From assembly GCA_015039465.1 (NCBI GenBank), contig MU130302.1, forward strand, positions 328,609 through 392,608: a DNA stretch of 64,000 nucleotides, read 5' to 3'. This DNA comes from Phlegmacium glaucopus. Taxonomy: Eukaryota; Basidiomycota; Agaricomycetes; Agaricales; Cortinariaceae. The translations under genes were made by a program, and so were the position numbers. Positions 20,606 through 31,934 of the stretch are shown in pieces. The number at the start of each line of letters is the position of its first letter. Position 1 is the stretch's first letter. The notes beneath the pieces are model-generated. The model ran no database searches. It saw only the letters and a list, made by a program, of their open reading frames with translations, and was not told the DNA's origin.

Positions 20606-23600
20606 TTATCCATTCTGTTGATCATCTATAACTGCGCGGAATTTAGACACATCACCTAACGAGGGTTGCAGTCGCCTTGTTCGACCTATGTATCGTAGCA
20701 GCTCGCTTGTGGCGTCCTTGTTGGACAGGATGAGCCTGAGATCTCTTGAATTACGGCCTAGCTTGGCATCCAAAGAGTGTCGCTCGTAGTCGTAGCTGGG
20801 GCATTCGAATAAGTAATGAGTGGTCGTCTCTGCTACTTCGTTGCGCCTGATATTTCTGCAACTGTCGCAGTGATTGGTGTTGGCTTTGCCAACGCGGTTG
20901 AGGTACACCTTGAGCGGCAAGTGGTTTGAACGAATCTGGAACAGGAGGCTGCATTGGGCTCGGGTGAGGCCTTGTTGCATCGCTCTGTACCGCTCGTAAG
21001 GGAAGTTGGGGTCTATCACGTCCATTCTACCTTTCCTTGGAGATACTTGCCACTTCGCCTCCCATTCCTCCTGTAGTGTTGTAGCCATCCGTTCCTTGAT
21101 TAGCACAGAGTTCAGTGGGAGTTGACGCCTGAGCAAACGAGGAAGGTGCATGACTGGCGACACTGCCCCGCTAGCTGCTGATCGCGCCTCCCTGTCAGCA
21201 TACTCATTACCAGCCACATTGCTATGAGCCGCAATCCACCTGAGCTTGACCTTGTAGGCACTAGACGTTGGCGGTACCCTTCCCATTACCTGACCTGCTA
21301 ATTTGAGGAACTCGTCAGTGAGGTAAGAACCGGATTTTGCTCGACGAGCTCCTATCGACTCTATGAACGATTGACTATCGGTGTATAACGATATCGAGCA
21401 ATGACTTAGCTGGTCTTCGCCCTTGAGTAACCAGATTGCTAGCAGGCAACCCACTGCTTCAGCGTCCTTCGTCGAATATTCGCTGTCTTTACCCAGTTTA
21501 TAACGCAAGGTTTTGGCCGGGTTTATTGACGTTGAACGCGCGTAGTACAAAACTGCGGCAGCCCCCACATTACCCTCTGAGACTGAGCCGTCAGTGTAGA
21601 TCCGTATGTCAGACTTATCGTTTGCCTCCAGCGCAATTGATTCTTCCTTGCTGCCTGGGATGTGGGTTGTTATGGGCATTTCTTGACTTGTGAGCCGACT
21701 TAACGGGGTGATCTTCTCTACCAGGAGTGGATTGAACTTGAAGATCCAAAGCAGGTGCTGAGTATTGGAGATGTGGGTTTTTGCTGGGCGGTTGTGGTAG
21801 GAGACTAGTTGTTTGCTGGCTGGGTTAGTCGGGGGCAGAGTGCTGAGCCTGACCAGGGCTCTGAAACAAATCTTCTTTAGTAAGAGATCTATGGGCAGTA
21901 AACCCGCATGCGCGTCTAACAAGTCAGTTGGAGATGAACGCAGGGCGCCCGTGATTGCCAATGTGGCGATTCTCTGTAACTTCCCGAACTCCTTTAGAGC
22001 CTTCACCGACCCCATATTCTTCTTCTTACCTACCTCCTTGTTGGGTGGCGTATACCAGGTGTCCAATCCGTATGTCATCTTAGGGACTGCTACCGCGAGA
22101 TATAACTGCCGCATGAATTTCGGAGACATTCCTGCTGCTGGCCTGGTGAGCCGTCGGTAGAGGAGAACCCAAGCTGTTGCCTTGGCGATTGCCTTGTGCA
22201 TCTGTGTAGTCCATCTGAGCTGACTGTCGACGTGGATTCCCAAGTACTTGTAGCTTGTCGCAACCTTGATGGGTCGTCCTCCGAGCTTGAGTTCTGGGCA
22301 TGGCATGGGCAAACGGCGGTTCTTGTTGACAGGGTCGATGACTTGCTTTCTTGAGAAGTGAGTTATCGCCAGTTTATCGATTTCGAATCTGGAATTGTGC
22401 AGAGAGGCCCAATTAAAGCCTCCGCAGTCGCGGTCCATGAAGTCTTGGATCATTTCTACTATTTCGTTGAAACTTCTGCCTTCGGCCATGACCATGGCAT
22501 CGTCTACGAAGCCCAGAGACTCCTCGTCCGGGCTAAGGGCGATGTCTAGTAGGTCAGCATTATACAGAATGTAGAGGATCATAGAGATTGGATCACCTTG
22601 ACCTATGCCATTACTAATCTGGATGACTTCTGAGATGAAGTCGTCGAACTTCAGTCTCGTGCGTCGTCCCTCGAGTAGCTTTTGAATAACCCTGACATAG
22701 GCCTCTGGGATCCTCCTCTTGCGCAGGTTGTGTAGCAGGCGATCTGTAACTGCATTCGGGAACACCCCTTCCACGTCAAGGAACAGTATCGACACTACTT
22801 TACCGCTTCTCCATGCCTTCTTGATCTTGTCGACGAGTACATGAACCGCGTCTGTTGTCATACGACCTGGCCTTCCTCCATAGTGATTATCCAGTAGGAG
22901 CTGCCCCTTCTCTACCAATCTCGTTATGTTCTCTGCCAAGATGGCCGTGAATACCTTAGCCATGGTGCAGAGCAGGGCGATAGGGCGGTAGGCCTTAGGA
23001 ACCGCGTAGTTGGGCTTACCCAGCTTCCGCAAAACGATGGTGGTGAATTCCCTCCAGGAATCCACGTAGGTGCCCAGCCTGATCGCGCCTTGGTAAATCT
23101 GCATTAGATAGTCCTCTAAAATGTCAGTAGACTTTTGCAGAACGACATTTGGAATGCCATCAGGCCCGCTGGCTTTGTACGGTGAGAGCCTGTCTATCTG
23201 CTGACGTAGTTAGTGTTTGGTGATGGGCGGTGGGTCTGGCATTGGGTTTGGGTATTGATAGCCCTCCGGCACCGACGAAAGAGCTGGCTTGGGAGGGAAG
23301 AAAATGTCCGCTAATGCTTTGGCTTTTTCTTCATTCGAATTGGCTTCCGCAACGCCGTTGTCGGTACCGATCTTGAGGGTTGGAATGTGAGCCTTTCCTC
23401 CATCGCCGACCGGCTCCTTGAGGTAGCCGTTTGCAGTCCAGAGGTCATGGTCTGCTGCTTCTTCCAAGAAGTTCGTCCAATGTTGACGCTTGGCCTCAAT
23501 TATCGCCTCGCCATACTCTTTAGCCAAAGCTTTGCGTTCCTCATCACAGATGTGGTTAGGCATCGCTCTCTGTTTCATACAGAGTCTACTTAGCTGGTTC

Positions 23601-24619
23601 ACCCTGCGTTTGAGCTGCTGAAGATCGCTGTTCCACCATCTCTTGGAATAGGGACAGGGCTTGTTGACTTCGACATTTTCTAGTATCGTTTTCTGGAGAA
23701 CTGAAGTGAGATCGATTGATGCCTGTTGAAGATCTTCTTCTGTTTCGAGTCGTGCTGGCAGCAGTATCGTAGTGATGTTATCTTGGAGACACTTCCGAAA
23801 GGCTTCCCAATTGGCCATCCTAAAGTTGTGCGATGGCATCACTGTCGACCGTTCTTGTGGGATGTCTATTATCGTGACTATGGGGAGATGGTCAGTGCAG
23901 GGGGGTTGTAAGAATCCATCCACATCGCATCGTCGAATATGGCTTAGCAGCCCCTCGCTACACCAAACATTGTCTGGTCTCGTGTATAGATTGGTTACCA
24001 TGTGCTTTAGCGTGGGCAAACCTTTTGGTAACGCCATTACCATGCCCTCGTCCGCTACCATGCTTATTAGAAGCTCCGAGTCCCTTAAGGCTTGAGGCGT
24101 GAACAGCCTCTCGTCCTCGTCTCTATCCCAAAGAGGGTGGTGTCGATTGAAGTCCCCGCCCCAAAGGAGCATGTCCCCATCGTTTGCTGCTAGCTGTCGT
24201 TGCTCCTGCTGCATGTATTGCCGAAGCCTGTTGAGCGTCCTTGAATGAGTACAGTCGTTATAAATATTGAATAATGTGAGTCGTCCATTAGGTGTCTTTA
24301 TTTGTATGGTGGTGATATCGTTGTTGCCAGGTATGTTGAGTGCTTTCCATGAGTTCGAGGATAACTGGGTATTGACCCATATTGTTGATCGTGTTGGTTC
24401 TGCGTTTTCGAGGAACCGGTCCTGTGGGGAGATATTCTTGAACCCATTTGGCGTCCTGATGTGTCCTAACGGTGTAATATATGGCTCTTGTATTAGTAAT
24501 ATGTCCCAGTCGTTACCCAACGGTCCATTTATTAAATCGAGATGAGCTTTCTGCGATTTGTTGAGATTAAGTTGAAAGATCCTCAGCCTATTTAGTGGTG
24601 GTTCGTGTACTATATTCAT
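20606..24619 (-). pseudogene. LINE ORF2: endonuclease, RT, RNase H; one internal stop
   Basis: One frame of about 1,338 codons broken only by TAA at 23210-23212. From 24619: APE-type endonuclease (LNLNKSQKAHLDL, LIQEPYI, WGGDFNRHHPLWD, CTDHLPI). After the stop: RT (AYRPIALLCTMAKV, GGRPGRMTTDAV, SNGIGQGDPIS, and the catalytic box LGFVDDAMVMAEG), RNase H (IRIYTDGSVSEGNVGAAAVL, LYTDSQSFIES, WIAAHSNVAGNEYAD), and a C-terminal Cys-His segment (CDSCRNIRRNEVAETTTHYL). This layout is that of the Tad clade of fungi. The stop lies between the endonuclease and RT and may be a single mutation. Confidence 0.9.
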
Positions 24620-24681
24620 TTAAAAGAGGGAGAGATGGTGTGCTCGTTAACGAGCATGGGAGTTGCTGAAGGGGAAAAGTA

Positions 24682-26118
24682 TCAAAGGACGTCACTTAGC
24701 TGCGATTCCGGGGGTATGGGCCAATCCTGTTGCAGTTCGACTGGGGCACTCTGAGCTTGAGCGCCTCCATTACCGCAGTGAGACTGTTCCATTGAGCCCT
24801 GTACCCTTTCAAATCGTAGCTGCTGTTGGCGTAGACGCTGAGAGCCTGACTTGGTGAGTATCGGAGACTGAGCCCTAGGACCTGATACCACCCATTTTTC
24901 TTGCCTTGGCGGCTCCAGGGCCCACGTCCAAGGCTCCTGGGAAGGATAGAACGGCAGTCCGTTCTCGGGGTGCTTGAGATTGAACTCCTTACACTTTCGC
25001 AGGAAGGTGGGGCAATTCCTTGCCCAGCTTGGGTGGTTGTTGACGCTACAGGAGATGCAGTGATGAGCGCTGGAGACAGTACACTCGCTAGTTCGATGGC
25101 CTTTGCCGCAGGTACCACATGTATCCGTCGTCTTGACGCAGTCCGAGGCGACATGGTTCCAACCTTGACATTTGAGACAGCGAATTGGTTCCTTCTTGTA
25201 CTTAGCCACTGATACTCTCTTGCTGCAGATGACGAGGCCCCCGGCAATCGCTCTGTTGGCTGCATCCGGACTAGCAAATGTCAGTATAAGGTGGCCACAG
25301 GTTTGCTTGGCGTTCCTTCTGATTGGTGGTTTCGCCCAACGTAACTTGAGTAGGTCCTCCTCCTGGAGGCCATTAACCTCCACTATTTCCGCGACATGGG
25401 CAGGGTTGTTGGTGTTGAGGTGTAACGGAGCGTAGTAGGCTATGACGGGGTGATTTCGTTTCTTGACAGCTGCGCCTTGACCTAGGGTACCTAGAGCTGC
25501 GACAAAATCGTCAAAATGGTTACTCTGAGCAAACCAGTTGGCCCCTTCTTCCGTCATGAACTCTCCCAAGAGCCCTTTGTTCGCGAGCCTTTCCACAGTC
25601 CGGACCTTATGGATGGTGGCACTACCACCAGCCTCGATGATTGCCTCGTTGAACTTCCTGGTAACGTCGATTTGGCTGAGTTCTCTCATGCCTGATTCGA
25701 TTGGGAAGTCCACTAGGAATTGTCGTGCCTTGATGCCCTCTCTGGCTAGGATCCAAGGGTCGGCATTGACTGGGACAGCGTTGTTGCTGAGCAAGGCATC
25801 TCGGAACGTCCTGGTCGACAGAGTACCAGCCAAACCTTTCGTTGCTGTCGCAACTACTGCCATATGTTTCTCCATTTCGCCTTCCAACATAGCGCAAAAG
25901 TGACCTGTCATTGTTCTAAGCTCGTCATTCATATAGGTGAGTTGATCGTTCACCGCTTCTCTGGCTGTAGCTGCTATTGCACCTTCATCCAACTCATCCA
26001 ACAAAAAGGCGGCTGCCCGGATCGCTTGCACTGCTTCCAATGGAATCTTGCCTAGCGCTGCTATCTGGTGCAGGGTGGCCGCTAATGTTGCTGTTGTTAC
26101 CGGGTGACCCTCTGGCAC
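24682..26118 (-). CDS. LINE ORF1, Gag-like with three zinc knuckles
   Basis: 478 residues, intact. The N-terminal half is helical. The C-terminal half has three Cys-His knuckles in a row: CLKCQGWNHVASDC, CGTCGKGHRTSEC and CISCSVNNHPSWARNC, the usual RNA-binding module of Tad-clade ORF1 proteins. A Gln/Arg-rich tail follows. It ends 63 nt before ORF2 starts on the same strand, so reinitiation or a bicistronic RNA is likely. Confidence 0.88.
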   Translation of the reverse strand: MPEGHPVTTATLAATLHQIAALGKIPLEAVQAIRAAAFLLDELDEGAIAATAREAVNDQLTYMNDELRTMTGHFCAMLEGEMEKHMAVVATATKGLAGTLSTRTFRDALLSNNAVPVNADPWILAREGIKARQFLVDFPIESGMRELSQIDVTRKFNEAIIEAGGSATIHKVRTVERLANKGLLGEFMTEEGANWFAQSNHFDDFVAALGTLGQGAAVKKRNHPVIAYYAPLHLNTNNPAHVAEIVEVNGLQEEDLLKLRWAKPPIRRNAKQTCGHLILTFASPDAANRAIAGGLVICSKRVSVAKYKKEPIRCLKCQGWNHVASDCVKTTDTCGTCGKGHRTSECTVSSAHHCISCSVNNHPSWARNCPTFLRKCKEFNLKHPENGLPFYPSQEPWTWALEPPRQEKWVVSGPRAQSPILTKSGSQRLRQQQLRFERVQGSMEQSHCGNGGAQAQSAPVELQQDWPIPPESQLSDVL

Positions 26119-26401
26119 GAAGAGCAGTCTTTTTTCCAGAAACCTGCATCCTGCTGCTGCGTCGTTGATCAGTCCCGATTGCGAGTAATCAATGTGCGGT
26201 GAAGGTGTTCATGTGAATGTGTCTCGGTTGCCTTGAGTGCTTGCGGGGGCAAGGCCCGTGCTTCTATTACATGTCGCTGGCAATTGTGACTTTTTTTGTG
26301 CGGTTTTATTCATTTTGAAAGGAATTAAACGTGGGGTTTTCTTGGTGGCAGACGCCACTTGAAGATATGTAGGGAAAGGATACTGCTACTCATCTTTCAC
26401 C

Positions 26402-26544
26402 TTATGTGCACAAATCGGTAGAATACCATGATCTCCATGTATAATGATTGAGCCTTCTATTTTAACACCGCCCATAGACTAGAACCGTTATATTTTACAT
26501 TTGTCAATCCCCCACCACCACCTTAGAGCTCAGATCATATCACA
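26402..26544 (+). other. DIRS spacer between RT-RH end and recombinase
   Basis: Holds the last codons of the DIRS RT-RH frame (YVHKSVEYHDLHV then TAA) directly after the second copy of the LINE target duplication, followed by a short untranslated gap. Confidence 0.7.
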
Positions 26545-27680
26545 ATGCCTGCGATGCGACAAAATAAAATTTCTCCTCACTCTAGCAAGTTGCTCCGCTT
26601 AGCCAACATTCATGGGGGCCACATGAAATATCAGCGATTTCGTCCTCAGCCGTATCCACCACAACCCCTTATATTATCAGTGAACCTGAGACACACCCTC
26701 ATTCTACCTCCCAACCTCGTTGAAAAAATCAACCAAGCACAGGGCACCGCTGTCAGCAAATCAATGCAGGAGAAAGACGCGGGCCGACTTCAGGATTTTC
26801 TGGTCTTCTGCGAAGGTCTTAGTATTCATAATAAACATGTGCTTCCAGCCAGAGAGGATCTTCTTATAGCCTGGGCTTCTTCTTATGCTGGCCGACTCGC
26901 AGGAAAGACAGTGAGCGCTAAAATCTCAGCCGTTAAGAAGGAGCATGCACGTAGAGGATTACCTTGGTATGGCAGTGAACACTTACGACTCATCCTCAAG
27001 GTGTTGAAGGTTTACGACCTCCTTCCTCCTTCTTCACTAAGAGAGCACCGGTCACCATCTCTATGCTTGAACATCTGAAAAAAAGTTTGAATTGATCTTC
27101 TGGTCTTGACAATTGCATATGTGCTATCTGCTACCTTGCATTCTTTTGCCAGTTGCGCATTGGTGAGATTCTACCTCCCACGAGAGACGTCAAAAAATTC
27201 AATTCAACTCGCCATGCCACCTTTGCACACATCGCAGAATCCACTGCTACGAATGGAGCCTGTAATCTCCATCTGCCCTGGTCAAAGACTCAAAAAGCTC
27301 GAGGTGACGATGTCTGGATCCACAGACAAGAAGTGCCTTTGGACCCAATTCATGCACTCCATAAGCATTTCTTGAAGAACAGGCTCCTTCTGTCCCATCC
27401 CATCGCCGCATACCGCGATACTCATGGCAACGTCACCACACTCACCCAAGCAAAATTCATACATCACATTAATTAAATATTACAATCATCTAGGCAAAAA
27501 TATCCTCGAATTACCAGCCACTGTTTTTGTATAGGAGGCACCACATTCTATCTCATATCAGGAGTCCCCCCAGATATGGTGAAAAAATTTGGCCGGTGGA
27601 GATCTCAGGCATTCCTTGAATATTGGCGTTGCCTAGACTACTTAGGTAAAATACACCTCGACATGCTCCCCCTCAACCTA
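26545..27680 (+). pseudogene. DIRS tyrosine recombinase, frameshifted and active-site mutant
   Basis: Tyrosine recombinase that would integrate the DIRS circular DNA. 26545-27060 holds the N-terminal SAM-like core (KSMQEKDAGRLQDFLVFCEG, WASSYAGRLAGKTVSAKISA). After frame breaks near 27070-27150, the catalytic half shows the first Arg (RIGEILPPTRD), a stop after IHHIN, then FYLISGVPPDMVKKFGRWRS and EYWRCLDYLG with the nucleophile Tyr. The HxxR box reads HCFC, so the second catalytic Arg is Cys. Non-functional by several lesions. Confidence 0.82.
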
Positions 27681-27889
27681 TGATCGCAAGCTTGACAAAC
27701 TTGTAACTTCCCTAAGGCTAGACGTTCATCTCCCAGGTTAATCTTTGTCCATGACTACAATGCGCCTTAGGCTAGTTCCAACATTTGGGTTTACTGTAGT
27801 CATTTCCTCCGTTCGACCCCGGTTTGACGAATGGAATCTATGGAGGCCGATTCGGGATCAAATTATTTCGGCTTTAGATTCTGTCATGT
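27681..27889. other. Tail of the DIRS element, no gene
   Basis: About 200 bp between the recombinase and the solo LTR. It probably holds the DIRS terminal repeat region. No repeat partner was found by eye at the 5' side. Confidence 0.35.
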
Positions 27890-29232
27890 TGTCGCGCACC
27901 AATACTGATTGGTAGCATGAGAACAAAGCTTAAAAGTTGCCATCATGAAAATAAGCGGACTTTGAATTCACTTACCTATTTTGGAAGCAGCCCTGAATCG
28001 CGTTCCTGGTCAACAAAACCATTCGTTCAACAATAACATCCTCATCACTCATCATATCCTCAATGTCTTCCACTATGTTGTCTATCATTTACACTATCGA
28101 CATGCTCCTTAACATCTACCATCCATTTGTCCCTTGGCTAGTGATACAACAAAGCAATCAATCTACTATACGCATCAGTCATCAGCTCGCGTTTGATCAT
28201 ATCTTTGGTCCATCATTTCCAGAACGGCCTGTTTATGGACGCATCAGCCACATCTCCCATTATGTCAAAGGCTTTGTCATTGTTGTTGTGGCTATGGACC
28301 CACAAGTCTTCGCTTCAGCTATCTATCTTGCCATACCTCACTCCTGGATCTCACTCAGTCCCCTATCCTCACTCATCTACCTCTTATCTTATCATTCACT
28401 GCCAAAACCATCATTCACGCGGTACCTGAAGCCTTCCCACCCTCTTTATGACAATTTAGGAAGTCCAGGAGGATCGCGACTAAGCAGGAATTGCAGATGA
28501 ATCAGCAGCAGAGGATTATTCTCACAGAGTGTCAAGTGTTATCAAGGCTGCGTGACATGGGATCATGAGCAAGTAGTATTTTCTCGGGAACAAGGCTGCG
28601 CCTTTCAAGTGTTGACTCAGGACCTTTCATATTTTGACATGACCACACGCCTATGGAGTCGATATATTTTTGCTATTGGACTATGTACACTGCCTTCCTT
28701 TCTTTTCTCTCGCACTTTGACACTTTACAGATTCTTTTACTGTTCCTTTTCTTTTCCATTGTTCTTTTCTTCTCGCAGCTGTCCTCTCTTCATCATTCTC
28801 CCTTTGACAGCGCGTACTTCTTTCTTTTTTATTGTTTTACATAGCCTCATCCTTAGGGTATAAATACTGCTCTTTTGTACCAGGATAGGTAGTTTACCTC
28901 AATTCATTCTTACTCCCCAACAGTCATCCTCTCAGTGGAATTCCAGTGAATTCCTCCCTTAAGTTCGCTTTTCTTGCCCCTTACTGTCAATCTATCCCCT
29001 ATCCCTCAACTGCTATAGTCTTACTGAAGACTCTCTCTTGCTCATCCTCATCCTCGTCTTATACCTCATTCATCTTCCAAGACCTTCATCCTCCTCCTTC
29101 TCTTCTCTATTCTTTCCCCTTACCTCTGTGTGTTAAAAGTCAAGGTTATACCTTCCCTAAACGAACAACAGGGAGTCTCTTGACCTAAGGTCTGGTCCAC
29201 TGCTCTCTGGTTGGTGTTTATATACAACAACA
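27890..29232 (+). mobile_element. Solo LTR of the gypsy-2 family, about 1.35 kb
   Basis: Begins TGTCGCGCACCAATACTG and ends near GTTTATATACAACA. It is colinear in reverse with 59929-61326, which is the LTR of the gypsy-2 element there. No internal element follows, so it is a solo LTR. Both copies hold the same open frame of 145 codons (28063-28500 here), which is part of the LTR and not a proven gene. No target duplication could be identified. Confidence 0.8.
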
Positions 29233-29406
29233 ACAACAATTTATAATGTCGCTACTGCTCCCAGAATAATTAGTAGGTTTCATCTAGATTGGACTTGTAC
29301 ATTCTTAGCAACCACAGTATAATTTATATTCTATAATCAAACTGGATTTACAAGGCTACTATTTCAACCATTAGCAAAACTACATAGATGTCACATTTGT
29401 ATATGT

Positions 29407-29600
29407 GTCAAGCAGCTGAGCCGACACCAAATATTTCTCCTGTGATCATGCCAGTTCCATATGTGACAGGTGCATGAGACAAGACCTCCATGATGAACTT
29501 CTACATGGATGTCACATTTGCACATGTGCCAAGCAGCTGAGCCAACATCAGATATCTCAGCTGTGATGGAGCTGATTCCATATATGACTCATGTGGATTG
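29407..29600 (-). pseudogene. Two tandem scraps of the TET-like N-terminal exon
   Basis: Two copies of about 95 bp (starting near 29407 and 29524), both related to 15697-15790. The better one reads, on the minus strand, EVLSHAPVTYGTGMITGEIF. They indicate a second, almost erased copy of the gene remnant at 14131-15900. Confidence 0.5.
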
Positions 29601-30221
29601 ACATACATTCCCAATGAAACTACAAAACATGACTATTAGGTCTCATACATTTGGTGGTGTAGACAGTTGTTTGTTGATTGAGTTCAAATTAGAGCTTAAA
29701 AGAATGCTTGAGAATTGCTCAAGTATTGTCTTATTGAGTTTGAGAGAGTAAAGGGATCTTTATAGCTGAAGGATCCCAAGAACTGGCTAGTGTACATCAA
29801 TAATTAACTAAGGTTTTTATAGTAGTAAAGGATGAGCCATAGTGCATGTAGAAAGTGAGTCATGAAATGAAGTTGAAGGGGTTGACTCATGCAATGAGTC
29901 ATATGCATGTAAATGAAGCAATGAAAAGTAAGCAGCAACCATGTGTGTTATTAATGTTATGAACTGCTGGAACACTCACTGGACCCCCTATTCATTTTCC
30001 TCCCCTTTACCCTTACTTGTACTATAGATAGATTCCCTTCACCCACCTTCACCTTCATCTTTGCTCACTATGACTCATTCCCAGTTCCTTGCCTATTCTT
30101 GGACTACAACTCATAACTACTGTGACTCACATCTTTCATATATAAGAGCCATATCCATAGCTACCTTTTCCCTTAGTTTAGACCTTTTGCACATCCACTG
30201 TCTTAATCTATAGCTTGCTCA
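29601..30221. other. No gene recognised
   Basis: AT-rich sequence with many in-frame stops on both strands. Nothing assigned. Confidence 0.4.
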
Positions 30222-30226
30222 GAACC

Positions 30227-30620
30227 TGTCAGAGGACACTACATATGCATATACCTACACACTACACACTCCATCCTGCCCCCCCTTAGTATTGTACATG
30301 AACCACATTGTGCATTGACTAATGAGATTACCACTTGCCATCCCTTATTTAGTAACTGTACACACCTGCGACTCTGAGTAGATGCTTGTCACATGTTCCT
30401 TACAGAACATGTGTCCTATTTCTATTTTACTTACTGTCATGTCATTACCTGGGCCTAGGGTAGTTACCTGGGTCCATCTTGTATTCTGTATATAAAGGTA
30501 GCAGGTGTCATCCTAGAACAACCCCTTGATATAAACTTGGTTCCTGGCAACTACCATCATCATCTCTAAGCCCCTAAGACAATGAGCACCATTCTACGGT
30601 GTGGTTGTCATCCCCTAACA
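30227..30620 (+). mobile_element. Solo LTR, divergent TGTTAGGG family member
   Basis: 394 bp, TGTCAGAGGACAC to TGTCATCCCCTAACA, flanked by a perfect 5-bp duplication GAACC (30222-30226 and 30621-30625). A TATA box (TGTATATAAAGG near 30486) lies before a probable R region. Confidence 0.85.
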
Positions 30621-30625
30621 GAACC

Positions 30626-31934
30626 CTCACCCTCAGTCTTAGTTGGGAGATAACAATTGCTTGTGTACAAACAACTTCTAGTTATTTGGTCTATATTGCC
30701 TAGCACTGAACATGAGTGCAAGCTTATAGTTGCCATAACAATGTGTAAATAGAAATGAAAAGAGCATGTATTGGTGGAGAAAGGAGTAAAGAGAAAGAAA
30801 ATAGTTCATAACATGAGGTGGCAATACTCAAGAATGATTTTTGATGTTATCTTTGACTTTTGTTGTCTGTAGATGAACCAATTCTCATACTACTATGATA
30901 CTAGCACAAAATTTTATTGCTTTACTTCTGAACCTGGGATTAATACAACACCAAAAGACCACCTCTTGCAGAGGACAGATTTATTACAATGAATTTGGAG
31001 TTCCAGACACTACACCATGGCCAAATTGTACTCAAATGGCCTAAGAAAAAAATTATAGTAGGCACTCTCATACATGTTTCCTAACACAATCAATCAAATA
31101 TAAATGGAGTAGAGTACTAGAGGCTTGAACTCAGACTTCTGCTATGTACAACAACAGCTTGAGGGTATCTACACCTCAAACAAAATCCATACATGAAATT
31201 CTATGCATACATGGTTAGTTGAATATCTTCAATGAAAGTTCAGCCAACAAGATCACACTCACAGTCAAAAGGTCAAAATGATGGGACTTCAACATGAGAT
31301 ATATAAAGAGCATATGGGGGAGTGCAACAGACAAACTATGGGAAGAGGGGAATCATCATGAGATCAGCATTTAATTAAAAGGTCAAGATTACCTACAAAG
31401 CATGGCAGTGGCAGTGTGGAAGAGATCAACAACTCCTCTGAAAAATGAGAAATTTTCTAAAAAACTATACTCAAGGTCATGTGGAGATCTACTTTTGATG
31501 GGGAACAGAATCATCTACCTTCTGTGAGGTGAATAGAAAGCATCATAGGGTCAGAATGATGTGAAAAGCACATGTAACAGCAATACATACTTGCTATGGA
31601 ATGAAAAATATTCCAGCAGTGTCAGGGTCCAATGTGGGACTCAGAAAATAAAATTACAGACTTCCTGTCAAAGAAAAAACATGATGAGAATGGATGACAA
31701 ATAATTGAAGATCACACACTTCCTGATAAAAGACAAAGACCAATGTGGAATCAGCATCCCTGTGCAGCATGAAACAAGAAGGTTACAACTTCCTGAGAAA
31801 AGTCAAGGGTCAACATAACATTAGTATTAGATTGTAGTCATCCTAGGTCACATACCAGCTGTGGGAGACGAAACACAACATCAGGTCAGCATGCATTACT
31901 TACTTACATGACAAGATCATGTACCAAACACTGT
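30626..31934 (-). other. Unassigned sequence, degenerate array tail at its right
   Basis: No gene recognised. From about 31250 onward, fragments such as GTCAGCAT, AAGATCACACACTTCCTG and ACTTCCTGAGAAAAG look like strongly decayed units of the neighbouring 70-bp array. Confidence 0.4.

Larger units (their letters stand above)
20136..26388 (-). mobile_element. Tad-like LINE (non-LTR retrotransposon), apparently full length
   Basis: 6,253-bp minus-strand insertion. The poly(A) tail appears as a T run at 20136-20181. The flanks carry a 13-bp direct repeat CTCATCTTTCACC (20123-20135 and 26389-26401), a typical target-primed reverse-transcription duplication. Joining the flanks makes the DIRS RT frame continue. 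ORF1 is at 26118-24682, ORF2 at 24619-20606, the 3' UTR at 20605-20182 and the 5' UTR at 26388-26119. CpG content is visibly high compared with the surrounding elements, and both ORFs are nearly intact, so this is a recent insertion. Confidence 0.93.
15901..27680 (+). mobile_element. DIRS-type retrotransposon, split by a LINE
   Basis: Gene order gag, RT-RNase H, tyrosine recombinase on the plus strand defines a DIRS-type element (integration by tyrosine recombinase rather than by a DDE integrase). Gag at 16066-18480, RT-RH 18421-20135, recombinase 26545-27680. The LINE at 20136-26388 lies inside, at the end of the RT-RH frame. DIRS termini (split or inverted repeats) were not resolved, so the outer limits are approximate. 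Confidence 0.8.

Noticed and set aside
23387..24095. Plus-strand frames opposite the LINE ORF2
   Set aside because: Shadows of the well-supported minus-strand coding region.
28063..28500. Apparent 145-residue protein, and its twin at 60716-61153
   Set aside because: Both lie inside copies of one LTR, have no recognisable domain, and are better explained as LTR sequence.
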